From: Shewanella sp. UCD-KL21
GTDB lineage: Bacteria; Pseudomonadota; Gammaproteobacteria; Enterobacterales; Shewanellaceae
Assembly: GCF_001957135.1 (NCBI RefSeq)
Contig: NZ_MPHK01000031.1
Location: 317-33,075, forward strand
Length of the DNA: 32,759 nt
Direction of reading: 5' to 3'
Shown: in pieces, positions 15,898 to 24,382 of the stretch
Layout: each line of letters begins with the position of its first letter
How positions within the stretch are numbered: the first letter of the stretch is position 1
Translations under genes and position numbers: made by a program
The notes under the pieces: model-generated
The model's input: only the letters and a program-made list of their open reading frames with translations
What the model was told of the DNA's origin: nothing
Databases searched by the model: none

Positions 15898-18330
15898 TTA
15901 GTTAATGATTTTTTGCCACCAAGATAACGGCTCACCACAGTTTGCAGCAGGCTTGTAGCTGTCACGTGTGGCAGGCAGCGCCATCACATTGTCACAATCG
16001 GCTTGTTTTGCCACCCCAGTGTCTTTATCAAAATAACCTTGGGTGATGCCATCTGCCGGCGTCATTCTCAAGCCTAACGGCGGACGCTGTTTTAAAAATG
16101 CTTGATACACTGCCATTGCGCCACTTGAGCCATAAAGTCCTGTTTTAGAGTTATCGTCTTGACCGACCCAAATAGCCGCCACGTTACGTTCATCAAAGCC
16201 TGCAAACCAAGAGTCACGACTGTCATTACTGGTGCCAGTTTTACCCGCTAAGGCCACATTAGGAAATGCTTGCCCTAACCTTTTTGCCGTACCAGTTTGC
16301 ACAACTTGGTTCATGGCATATTGCACTAAATAGTCCGTTTGCGGTTCAAGGCCTTGGCTGGCGCTAACGCGAGTAACCTTAAGCGGCTCGTTATTAGTAT
16401 CTAATACTGCGGTGATAGAGGTTAACGGTCGATAGCGGCCATTATTGGCAATGGTTTGATAAGCCTGCGCCACCATATAAGGTGAGCCATTAATTGCCCC
16501 TAACAACATTGATGGATAGCGAGGTATCGCATCAGACCAACCAGCATTCGCCATGGTTTTAGCGACGTTATCAACGCCTAATTCAATACCTATATTCACC
16601 GTTGGCACATTCATCGAGTTTTTAAATGCATCTAATAATGGCACCTGTTGACGGAATTTTCGATCGACATTTTGTGGCGACCAGGTTTTACCTTGACCAT
16701 TTTGCAAGGTGATCGGTTTGTCCGCTATTGGGGTCGCCAAATTATATTTACTGCCTTGTTGCAGCGCTGTGGCATACACAAACGGCTTCACTAACGAGCC
16801 AATCGGGCGGCGAATTTCCACTGCGCGGTTAAAGCCGTCAAAGCTTGGCACCCTATCCCCTACCATGGCGGCAATGCCGTCGGTGTATTTGTCGGTGACT
16901 ACCATACCCACCTGCACGTTTTTAGTGCGTTCATCCAGTGATTTCATGGTGCTGACGACTGCTTTTTCGGCGGCATCTTGAGCCATTGGATCTAAGGTGG
17001 TGTATACCTTGACCCCTGATTGCTGCAGCAAGCTATCACCATAACGCGTACGTAATTCTTGTTTTACCACCGCAAAGAAAGCTGGCAGTTTTTGATGTAC
17101 TGATTTATTAAAATCACGTAGCCCAAGTGGCGATTCTACCGCCGCTTTGTATTGCTCAACGGTTAAGCGATCATCTTCCATCAGTAACCGCAGCACCAAG
17201 TCGCGGCGATTTTGCGCCCGCTCAGGTGAGCGCCAAGGGTTGTAATATGATGGCCCTTTAATGGCGGCAATTAAAAATGCTTGCTGGGATACTGTGAGCT
17301 CTGCAATGGGGCGGCCAAAGTAAAACTGCGACGCCAAGCCCATGCCATGAACGCCACGGGCCTTGTCTTGCCCCATATACACTTCATTTAAATAGGCTTC
17401 GAGGATTTCATCTTTGCTGTAACGAAAATCAATAATGATTGCCATTAAGGCTTCACGGATTTTACGCACAATTGAGCGCTCACTGGTTAAAAAGAAGTTT
17501 TTGGCTAATTGCTGAGTTAAGGTTGAACCACCTTGTACGGTTCGCCCGGCAGTCACATTGACGATAGCAGCCCGAAGAATGGCAAATGGGTTCACCCCAT
17601 GATGCTGATAAAAACTGCGATCTTCGACCAAAATCAGCGCATCGACAATGGCTTGGGGCATTTCTGCGGTGGGCACAAATAATCGGTCTTCGCCGCCGGA
17701 AGCCAAAATGCGATCCAGCAATACCGGCTCTAAATGAAATACCGCTAATTGACGCTTATCACTCATGCGCTGCACTGAATTCACCCCTTGAGAGTCAAAT
17801 GAAATCATCACCCGCTGGGCTGCTTGATCGCCTTCAGGATGCAAAAATGGACGACGCCAAAGCTCAATTTTACTGCTGGATGCTGAAAACTCGCCCACTT
17901 GACGAGGGTTGGCCACTTTACGGTAGCCAAGCAGTTTTAACTCCGCCATTAGCTGCGGATGGTTTATGGCAGCGCCGGGATAAATGGCCATTGAGCGGCT
18001 AAACACTTGTGCGGGTAAGTGCCATTTTTGCCCTTCAAATTTACGGGCAATGATTTGATCTAAATAGATGCCGTAGGAGCTCACCACCACGATGCCAATT
18101 AAGCCGAGTTTCCAACCGATTGACCAGAGTTTTTTCCACATTGACGGCTTAGCTTTAGCCACGACCCTTTTTACTCTGGGCTTTTTGCTCGCCGCTTTTT
18201 TGCTAGCGGGTTTCTTGGCCGCAGCGGTTTTAGCCGCTGGAGTTTTAGGCGCTAACTGCTTTTCGGCAGGCTTTTTTGCTGCATTTTTTTTAGGCGCTTG
18301 AGCAGCCATCATCTTTGTCGTTTCTGTCAT
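15898..18330 (-). CDS. mrcB: Penicillin-binding protein 1B, bifunctional murein polymerase
   Basis: PBP1b polymerises lipid II into glycan strands and cross-links them in the periplasm. The 810 residues begin with a cytoplasmic Lys/Ala/Pro-rich tail (1-62) and one membrane anchor (about 73-89, IGWKLGLIGIVVVSSYGIYL region). A UB2H-like domain (about 105-200), where the activator LpoB binds in E. coli, comes next. The glycosyltransferase has catalytic E236 in LVEDRSFYQHHGVNP and the GGSTLTQQLAKNFF motif. The transpeptidase has the active serine S512 in GSLVKP, SMN at 572-574 and KTGT at 697-700, all intact. It lies 23 bp after hrpB, in the conserved hrpB-mrcB order. The low-complexity tail is made of AAKKP-like repeats. 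The chosen ATG has only a weak ribosome-binding site; the ATG pair at 18312 is an alternative. Confidence 0.97.
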   Translation of the reverse strand: MTETTKMMAAQAPKKNAAKKPAEKQLAPKTPAAKTAAAKKPASKKAASKKPRVKRVVAKAKPSMWKKLWSIGWKLGLIGIVVVSSYGIYLDQIIARKFEGQKWHLPAQVFSRSMAIYPGAAINHPQLMAELKLLGYRKVANPRQVGEFSASSSKIELWRRPFLHPEGDQAAQRVMISFDSQGVNSVQRMSDKRQLAVFHLEPVLLDRILASGGEDRLFVPTAEMPQAIVDALILVEDRSFYQHHGVNPFAILRAAIVNVTAGRTVQGGSTLTQQLAKNFFLTSERSIVRKIREALMAIIIDFRYSKDEILEAYLNEVYMGQDKARGVHGMGLASQFYFGRPIAELTVSQQAFLIAAIKGPSYYNPWRSPERAQNRRDLVLRLLMEDDRLTVEQYKAAVESPLGLRDFNKSVHQKLPAFFAVVKQELRTRYGDSLLQQSGVKVYTTLDPMAQDAAEKAVVSTMKSLDERTKNVQVGMVVTDKYTDGIAAMVGDRVPSFDGFNRAVEIRRPIGSLVKPFVYATALQQGSKYNLATPIADKPITLQNGQGKTWSPQNVDRKFRQQVPLLDAFKNSMNVPTVNIGIELGVDNVAKTMANAGWSDAIPRYPSMLLGAINGSPYMVAQAYQTIANNGRYRPLTSITAVLDTNNEPLKVTRVSASQGLEPQTDYLVQYAMNQVVQTGTAKRLGQAFPNVALAGKTGTSNDSRDSWFAGFDERNVAAIWVGQDDNSKTGLYGSSGAMAVYQAFLKQRPPLGLRMTPADGITQGYFDKDTGVAKQADCDNVMALPATRDSYKPAANCGEPLSWWQKIIN

Positions 18331-18353
18331 CTGTTTTTAATTCTTTATCGCCA

Positions 18354-20975
18354 TTAGCTATTTAAGCCTGGCGTCTTCTTTTTAGTAAATTTAGTGGCGG
18401 TAGTATTAACCGGATCGTCAGGCCATAAATGGCGGGGATAACGGCCACGCATTTCTTTTTTTACTTCAATATATGGGCCTTGCCAAAAACTGGCCAAATC
18501 TGCGGTGACTGCAATAGGTCGCTGGGCTGGCGACAATAATTCCATAGTAACAGTGAGCTTACCATGCAGTAATTGCGGACTTTGCGATAAACCTAAAGCC
18601 TCTTGCAGGCGCACTTTTAATAGCGCTCGACCGCTGACGGCTTTATTGCTGTCGCTGGCATCATTATCCATGCTCAGCTTATCACTATCACTATCACTAT
18701 CACTGCCAACGGCTTCACTTTCTGCGGCCTGAGCAGCGGCCACTTGATACTCAATCGGCGCTCGGGTGCCAGTAGCCATTTGCCAATGAGTAGGGAGCAA
18801 TTCATTTAACGTTTGTTGTTGCTGCCATGTCAGCAGATTTTTCACATGGCCAAAGGTATCAAGTTTTTGTAATTTGGCAATGGAATTCACCTCAGTTAAA
18901 TATGGCGCTAACCACTGCTCTAAGCTTGTTAGCAAGCTGGTGTCATCAAGGTTTGGCCAATCATGTTGCGGCGCAAATTGCTGGGCCAACTTCAGTCGAT
19001 ATTGTAATTGCAAAAAACTTTCGCCCAAATCCAGCACAGTTAAGCCTTTAGTGCGGATGTGACTCAATAATGCTTGCTGAATTAATTTATTATCAACCTG
19101 AGTTTCTTGAGCGCGCTGAATAATAATCTCACCCACTCGGGTTTGCTTTTCAGCAAAAAAGCGCCCTTTGGTTTCATCCCACTGACACATTTTAACCTCA
19201 TGGGTTAAAAATTTAAGCTCTTGCTGAAAATGCTCAGGGTTAATCGCTGCGCCAAGATAGACTCGCCCTGCATTGCGGCCTTGGGTTTCTTGAAAGTCTG
19301 CCACCACTAACCAAGCTTGATTGGCCATGGCATCTTCAGCATCAATAGTAACCCCAGTGCCATTACTGAGAGCAAAACCTTGTTTACCGCGAGCTTTGGC
19401 GATTCTGTCGGGGTAGGCCAGCGCCAATAATAAACTGATATCACGACTGGCGGCGTCGCGAGCCACTTGCTTGATATCGCCTTTAGCAGACAGCGCCCGC
19501 TGCCATTTATTCACTTGGGTTGCCATTTGTCCTTGGGTCGCTAAGCCTAGGTACTGACTGATATCAGCGCCTTTTTTCGGTAAGCCTCGCGCTTCTAGCA
19601 CTGCAGCAAGTAAGCATGCCAGTAACACTAAGTCAGCCTGTTGCTGGGAGTTAGCAAGGACTTGTGAAGTCAGCAACATGTGCGCTAAGCGAGGGTGACA
19701 ACCTAGCTCATAGGCCGCTTGGCCTTGAGCAGTAATTTTATGTTGCTCATCCACCAGCTCAAGCTTGGCAAGTAATTGCCATGCTACCTGTTGATGAATC
19801 GCTGGCGGCTTGGTTAATAGCGGTAAGGATTCAATATCACTCACGCCCCAATAGGCGCAATCAAACGCCATTGACGTCAGCTCGCTTTGGGTGATTTCAG
19901 GCGCATCGGCCTGCATCATTCGGCTTTGCTCTTCTTGGCCCCATAATCTCACGCAGCAGCCTTTTTGTAAGCGCCCTGCACGGCCTGCACGCTGAATACT
20001 CGAAGCTTGGCTTATACGCCTTAAGGATAATCGACTAACACCTGTGCGCGGGTTAAAGCTCGCCTCACGCTTATAACCACTGTCTATCACAATGGTGATG
20101 CCGTCGATGGTTAAGCTTGACTCGGCAACATTGGTGGCTATAACGATTTTACGTTTGCCACTTGGGGCGGGAGAAATGGCTTTATCTTGCTCAGCAGGCG
20201 TTAAATCACCGTATAAAGGACACTGTAAAAATTTATTTGGGTCTAGTCGCTGACTTAATAATCGCTGTAGCTGATTAATTTCCCCTTTACCGGGTAAAAA
20301 CACCAACACCGAACCATGTTGATAGTCGCTTGGGACTGTGTTGTTACTGCTGACACTGTCGATCACCACTTGGCTTAAATGACTAAGCCACTGCACTTGC
20401 CCCATTACCGGTCGGTAAAGTGTTTCAACATCAAAGCTTCGGCCTTGGCTTACTAATGTGGCAGCGTCAGGCATTAATTGGTTTAAGGGTAAGCCAGATA
20501 AGGTTGCCGACATGGCAATAATTTTAAGATCTTCGCGCAGCGAGTCTTGCACTTCTAATGCCAGTGCTAAACCCAGATCTGTGGGTAAATGGCGTTCATG
20601 GATCTCATCGAAAATTATGACCTCTATACCTTCAAGCTCTGGGTCTTGCTGGATCATCCGCGTTAAAATACCCTCAGTGACAATTTCTAAGCGGGTATTG
20701 GCGCCAACTCGGCTCTCACCTCTGACCCGATAGCCCACTCGCTCACCGACTTTTTCCCCTAGGGATTTAGCAATAAACTGCGCCACACTGCGAGCAGCAA
20801 CCCGCCTTGGTTCCAGCATGAGGATTTTGCCGCTAATTTGCGGCCACTGCAGCATTGCCAGAGGTAGTGCGGTGGATTTACCGGCACCCGTTGGCGCTTC
20901 GAGGATAATTTGCGAATGATCGCCCAGCGCCTGTTGTAATGGCGCAAATAAGGCTTGAATAGGTAATGAGCTCAA
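18354..20975 (-). CDS. hrpB: DEAH-box ATP-dependent helicase HrpB
   Basis: HrpB is a DExH/DEAH-box family RNA helicase of poorly known role. The 873 residues are longer than the usual ~810-825. Motif I is APTGAGKST (27-35), motif II DEIH (123-126), motif III SAT (156-158), and motif VI QRAGRAGR is present. The C-terminal HrpB-specific region follows, ending RGRYPRHLWPDDP. An insert near the C-terminus (SEAVGSDSDSDSDKLSMD) comes from a hexanucleotide repeat and partly explains the extra length. The start is not ATG: the family N-terminus (SSLPIQALFAPLQQAL) directly follows a TTG at 20975, with no good Shine-Dalgarno upstream, and an upstream in-frame TGA rules out a much longer form. It is followed by mrcB as in E. 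coli. Confidence 0.95.
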   Translation of the reverse strand: MSSLPIQALFAPLQQALGDHSQIILEAPTGAGKSTALPLAMLQWPQISGKILMLEPRRVAARSVAQFIAKSLGEKVGERVGYRVRGESRVGANTRLEIVTEGILTRMIQQDPELEGIEVIIFDEIHERHLPTDLGLALALEVQDSLREDLKIIAMSATLSGLPLNQLMPDAATLVSQGRSFDVETLYRPVMGQVQWLSHLSQVVIDSVSSNNTVPSDYQHGSVLVFLPGKGEINQLQRLLSQRLDPNKFLQCPLYGDLTPAEQDKAISPAPSGKRKIVIATNVAESSLTIDGITIVIDSGYKREASFNPRTGVSRLSLRRISQASSIQRAGRAGRLQKGCCVRLWGQEEQSRMMQADAPEITQSELTSMAFDCAYWGVSDIESLPLLTKPPAIHQQVAWQLLAKLELVDEQHKITAQGQAAYELGCHPRLAHMLLTSQVLANSQQQADLVLLACLLAAVLEARGLPKKGADISQYLGLATQGQMATQVNKWQRALSAKGDIKQVARDAASRDISLLLALAYPDRIAKARGKQGFALSNGTGVTIDAEDAMANQAWLVVADFQETQGRNAGRVYLGAAINPEHFQQELKFLTHEVKMCQWDETKGRFFAEKQTRVGEIIIQRAQETQVDNKLIQQALLSHIRTKGLTVLDLGESFLQLQYRLKLAQQFAPQHDWPNLDDTSLLTSLEQWLAPYLTEVNSIAKLQKLDTFGHVKNLLTWQQQQTLNELLPTHWQMATGTRAPIEYQVAAAQAAESEAVGSDSDSDSDKLSMDNDASDSNKAVSGRALLKVRLQEALGLSQSPQLLHGKLTVTMELLSPAQRPIAVTADLASFWQGPYIEVKKEMRGRYPRHLWPDDPVNTTATKFTKKKTPGLNS
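18681..18704 (-). repeat. hrpB: Hexanucleotide tract coding (Ser-Asp)4 in hrpB
   Basis: Four perfect ATCACT units on the plus strand read AGTGAT (Ser-Asp) in hrpB. The tract lies in a low-complexity insert (GSDSDSDSDK) outside the helicase core. Confidence 0.92.
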
Positions 20976-21133
20976 AGGAGATACTTTAACGGCGAAAATC
21001 TGGCTTCAGTTTACTCATAAACGATTATTGATGCTACGGCTCTATGCAGATCGAAGCGGGTGCAGATTACAGCATATGCAAATCAAAGCATGTACAGATT
21101 GACAATTAACGGCTGAAACGAAAAGCTAATCGC

Positions 21134-23404
21134 CTATAAATCGATTAACCACGGCGTTCTAACCCCTGAGGATAAATCCTGCAAGCGAGCGGGTTTTCCA
21201 ATGGCGTAGCCTTGGCCATAGCTGACACCAAGCTGTTTTAATTGCCGCCCAATGTCAGCGCTTTCAACAAATTCGCCAATGACTTCAAAGTCCATATCTT
21301 TACCCAGCTGACAAATGGCCGACACAATGGCTTTATCACTGCGGTCGTGACAAACATTAACCACAAACTGGCCGTCAATTTTGACAAAATCCACATCTAA
21401 ACACTTCAAATAAGCAAAGCTTGAAAAGCCTGAGCCAAAATCATCCAAAGCCAGTTTACAACCTAAGGGCTGCAAAAGATCAATTAAGGCGGTAGCCTGT
21501 TCAAGTTGGCTCACGGCGGCGGTTTCGGTGATCTCAAAGCACAACTTAGAAACCAGCTCTGGTTCAATCATCAAGCGCATTTCCAGCCAATCCATAAACT
21601 TGCTATCGGATAATGACAGCGCTGACAAATTTAGTGACACCATTGACAATTGTGACCAAATTTCGCTATTGCGTGCGCCCCACTTTAAAAGGTTGTCGAT
21701 AACCCAGCTATCGATTTTTGACGCCAGGTTATAGCGCTCAGCAGCAGGTAAAAACACCCCTGGCGATACAAAACGGCCATCCTCTTGCACCATGCGCAAT
21801 AGGATTTCCATGTGAATACCACGGTCGTCAGAGTTTAGCGGCTCTATGAGTTGATAAAATAATTCAAACTGATTAAGCGCCAACGCCGAGACGATATCAA
21901 CGGAGGCCAGCATTTGATTATATAAATGATGTACTTGGGGATCATTTTTACTATAGAAATGCCAGCGATTACGGCCATCTTCTTTGGCGATACGACACGC
22001 CGCATCTGCCTGACTCATAATGCGGTAAATGTCTTCTGACTTCCCATCCAGCAGGGTCATGCCCATACTGACGCCGATATTATGGCTAACTTCGCCCCAA
22101 ATAAATTCATGTTCGGATAATTGCTGGCAAATGCGGTTGCCCACTTGCTGCGCTGAGGCTTTATCCGCTTGGTACATTAAAATACCAAACTCATCACCAC
22201 CTAAACGAGCCACCACATCACCATGACGCAGTAAGTAGCTCAAACGCTTAGACACCTGACGTAACAATTCATCCCCAGCTTGATGACCACTGATATCATT
22301 AACCACTTGAAATTGATCGAGATCCATAAAGGCCACACAAACAGGCAAGCGATCTTTATGCTCAATTAATTCTTCAAGCATTGCCTCAAACTGTAACCGA
22401 TTCGGCAGGCCGGTAAGCGGATCATAGTTGGATTGAAATGACAGCTCATCGGCTAAACGATAGCGTTCTGACACATCTTCAATCATCATCAATAATTGCT
22501 GTTCTATGTCTAATGCGCGGCAAAAACTGATTTTATACCAGTGAGTCACGCCCGCTTTGAGTAGTGGAACTTCACACCATGACTGATGCAGTGCTCCATC
22601 TCTGACAATGTGTAGGCAATCATCCAACAATATGTGGTCATCGGCATTGATTAATGAATAGAGACTTGGATTACTCATTGACGGCAAAATTTGGCTCGCC
22701 ACTTGGTTTTGACTGCTAATACAGTTGTCGTTATCAATGAGCGCACAGGCGACTGGCAGCTGCTGAAAAAGCTCAAGGTATTGGGCTTCTTTGTTTGTTA
22801 ATAATTGCGAGACGCGAGTCAACTCTGCTTCAGATGCCAGCTTTAGGCTAGCTTCGTTAAGCCTTGTCATAGGACAATTGACACCGTCCGAGGCCTCAAG
22901 CTGCCAATTTAATTGATATTTTAACGGCAAAAAAATCAACCTGGTATTGCCTATTTGCACCGCTTTACTCAAAGAGAGTGAAAACACCTCGGGCTGAGAC
23001 TGAACAAAATCAGTTATCTGGCGCTGCAAAAGGCTGGTTGTGACACTGATATCAGCACTCTCTGGTGCGAGTAATTGTTCACATAAATCAGGCAAGGCGG
23101 CTAGCGATTGGCCTATTAGTGCGTTATTAGCACGGCGCTGAAGATGCTGTTGATGCTGATGTTGATCTAAGGCTTGACCTTGATGCTGGTGCTGGTGCTG
23201 ATAAGCCTGCAACGCCTTGGCATGGTAAACTTTACCACTGGCCAGATTTTCAGTTGTTTGGGATAGTAAAACCACGATTTCATCGACGCCTAATTGCAGT
23301 TGCAATGCATCAATGTCAGCCATAACCTTATCGCAGCACAGGTAGTGATTTAATTCAGCAGACTGCGGGCTAGCCCATACTGATTTCAGTTCACTATTGC
23401 TCAT
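21134..23404 (-). CDS. PAS-GGDEF-EAL cyclic-di-GMP signalling protein
   Basis: The 756-residue cytosolic protein combines c-di-GMP synthase and phosphodiesterase domains. The first ~200 residues are an unrecognised sensory region containing a His/Gln-rich run (68-89). Residues ~205-315 look like a PAS fold (YLELFQQLPVACALIDNDN... MMIEDVSERYRL). The GGDEF domain has NYDPLTGLPNR, an intact GGDEF at 402-406, and an RHGD inhibitory site (393-396) five residues before it, so cyclase activity with product feedback is possible. The EAL domain has MEILLR in place of EAL (533-535), then FEITETA, LALDDFGSGFSSFAYLK, VKIDGQF and VIGEFVES. The acidic residues and lysine needed for hydrolysis appear present. 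It may be bifunctional. It sits between hrpB and thpR, which are adjacent in E. coli, and diverges from thpR. Confidence 0.93.
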   Translation of the reverse strand: MSNSELKSVWASPQSAELNHYLCCDKVMADIDALQLQLGVDEIVVLLSQTTENLASGKVYHAKALQAYQHQHQHQGQALDQHQHQQHLQRRANNALIGQSLAALPDLCEQLLAPESADISVTTSLLQRQITDFVQSQPEVFSLSLSKAVQIGNTRLIFLPLKYQLNWQLEASDGVNCPMTRLNEASLKLASEAELTRVSQLLTNKEAQYLELFQQLPVACALIDNDNCISSQNQVASQILPSMSNPSLYSLINADDHILLDDCLHIVRDGALHQSWCEVPLLKAGVTHWYKISFCRALDIEQQLLMMIEDVSERYRLADELSFQSNYDPLTGLPNRLQFEAMLEELIEHKDRLPVCVAFMDLDQFQVVNDISGHQAGDELLRQVSKRLSYLLRHGDVVARLGGDEFGILMYQADKASAQQVGNRICQQLSEHEFIWGEVSHNIGVSMGMTLLDGKSEDIYRIMSQADAACRIAKEDGRNRWHFYSKNDPQVHHLYNQMLASVDIVSALALNQFELFYQLIEPLNSDDRGIHMEILLRMVQEDGRFVSPGVFLPAAERYNLASKIDSWVIDNLLKWGARNSEIWSQLSMVSLNLSALSLSDSKFMDWLEMRLMIEPELVSKLCFEITETAAVSQLEQATALIDLLQPLGCKLALDDFGSGFSSFAYLKCLDVDFVKIDGQFVVNVCHDRSDKAIVSAICQLGKDMDFEVIGEFVESADIGRQLKQLGVSYGQGYAIGKPARLQDLSSGVRTPWLIDL
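23155..23204 (-). repeat. His-Gln coding repeat in the N-terminal region of the PAS-GGDEF-EAL protein
   Basis: CAC/CAT-CAG/CAA hexamers on the minus strand encode YQHQHQHQGQ and DQHQHQQH. The tract is imperfect at DNA level but clearly built of 6-bp units. Confidence 0.8.
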
Positions 23405-23600
23405 TCAATGACTCATTTATTCGCAGCATTTTTGCTGTCATTATACAGTATCCCTCTAAACGGAGCTTCACTGGCCTTGCTGTTAATTCACCTAACCGTA
23501 AACTATTGTCGTCGATTAAGCTAAGATGTCTTTCACGATAAACGTCATAATAATAAATAATGCTAACAACAGATTATGACCAATGGCGTTAAGGAGACCC

Positions 23601-24170
23601 ATGACTAAAAATCACCATAAACGTTGTTTTATTGCCATTGCATTATCAGAGTCAAACCGCGCTCAATTGAGCCAATATCAGCAGCAATTAATGCCGCATC
23701 TGAGTATACAGGTTAGCGCCGTTAAGCGGGAGAATTTACATCTAACCGCCGCATTTTTAGGCAAAATTAGTCCTGATCAGATGCTGCAGATTGATCGGCA
23801 TATCACCGAGCAGCATTTCAGCGTTTTTGAACAACCACTGCAACAACTTGCTTACTGGCCTAAAGCGAAAGTCTTGTGCATTCAAGGTGATGCCGAAAAA
23901 CCGTTGGCGCACATTGCCCACAGCTTAAAATCAATGGCATCACAATTACACCTTTATCAAACTCAGCATGCATTTAGACCCCATATCAGCTTATTTAGAG
24001 GTGTGTCAGAGCCGTCAGCCCATAAAGAGCCATTAGCCCTTGTAGAAAAGTTGCCTGCACTCACTGACGCTACAAATACAAAAGCCAGCCATTTAACCCT
24101 CTATGAATCCCTTACTCATGCCCAAGGGGTTATATATAAACCGTTGAAGCAATGGCCGTTACAGCCATAA
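23601..24170 (+). CDS. thpR: RNA 2',3'-cyclic phosphodiesterase (2H family)
   Basis: ThpR (LigT) opens 2',3'-cyclic phosphate ends of RNA. The 189-residue protein shows both catalytic motifs: HLTA (H47, T49) and, 81 residues on, HIS (H128, S130) in RPHISLFRG. The pairing of one HxT and one HxT/S is typical. The start is the ATG at 23601 because AAGGAG (23591-23596) lies just before it. An upstream in-frame ATG at 23583 would place the ribosome-binding site inside the gene. It stands between the divergent GGDEF-EAL gene and the convergent pepB gene, keeping the thpR-sfsA-dksA neighbourhood known from E. coli but with pepB added. Confidence 0.93.
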   Translation: MTKNHHKRCFIAIALSESNRAQLSQYQQQLMPHLSIQVSAVKRENLHLTAAFLGKISPDQMLQIDRHITEQHFSVFEQPLQQLAYWPKAKVLCIQGDAEKPLAHIAHSLKSMASQLHLYQTQHAFRPHISLFRGVSEPSAHKEPLALVEKLPALTDATNTKASHLTLYESLTHAQGVIYKPLKQWPLQP

Positions 24171-24173
24171 CGA

Positions 24174-24201
24174 AAAAAAGCTGCCTAGGCAGCTTTCGTT
24201 T
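24174..24201. terminator. Hairpin terminator after thpR
   Basis: AAAGCTGCCTAGGCAGCTTT (24178-24197) is a perfect palindrome flanked by an A run on the left and CGTTT on the right. It sits directly after the thpR stop. Confidence 0.75.
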
Positions 24202-24224
24202 CTCGAATCTATAAGCTAAAACCT

Positions 24225-24328
24225 GAAGACTTAAAGACCTAAAGACCTAAAGACCTAAAGACCTAAAGACCTAAAGACCTAAAGACCTAAAGACCTAAAG
24301 ACCTAAAGACCTAAAGACCTAAAGAATT
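24225..24328. repeat. Octanucleotide tandem array, 11 perfect AAAGACCT units
   Basis: Eleven identical 8-bp units run from 24233 to 24320. A decayed unit flanks each side (GAAGACTT at 24225-24232, AAAGAATT at 24321-24328). There are no spacers, so it is not a CRISPR array. It lies in the non-coding gap between the 3' ends of thpR and pepB, so copy-number change would not alter a protein. It may be transcribed as the 3' tail of pepB. Confidence 0.97.
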
Positions 24329-24382
24329 ATAGCGTTAACACTATCGCTCTAACATTTTGCTATAACACCATTGCTATAGGCA

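Noticed and set aside
18092..18301. Hydrophobic plus-strand frame over the mrcB N-terminus
   Set aside because: Antisense of the Lys/Ala-rich mrcB tail; its alanine/leucine richness is a by-product of the repeats.
24225..24328. CRISPR-like array
   Set aside because: The repeats are 8 bp, directly adjacent and without unique spacers; no cas genes are near.
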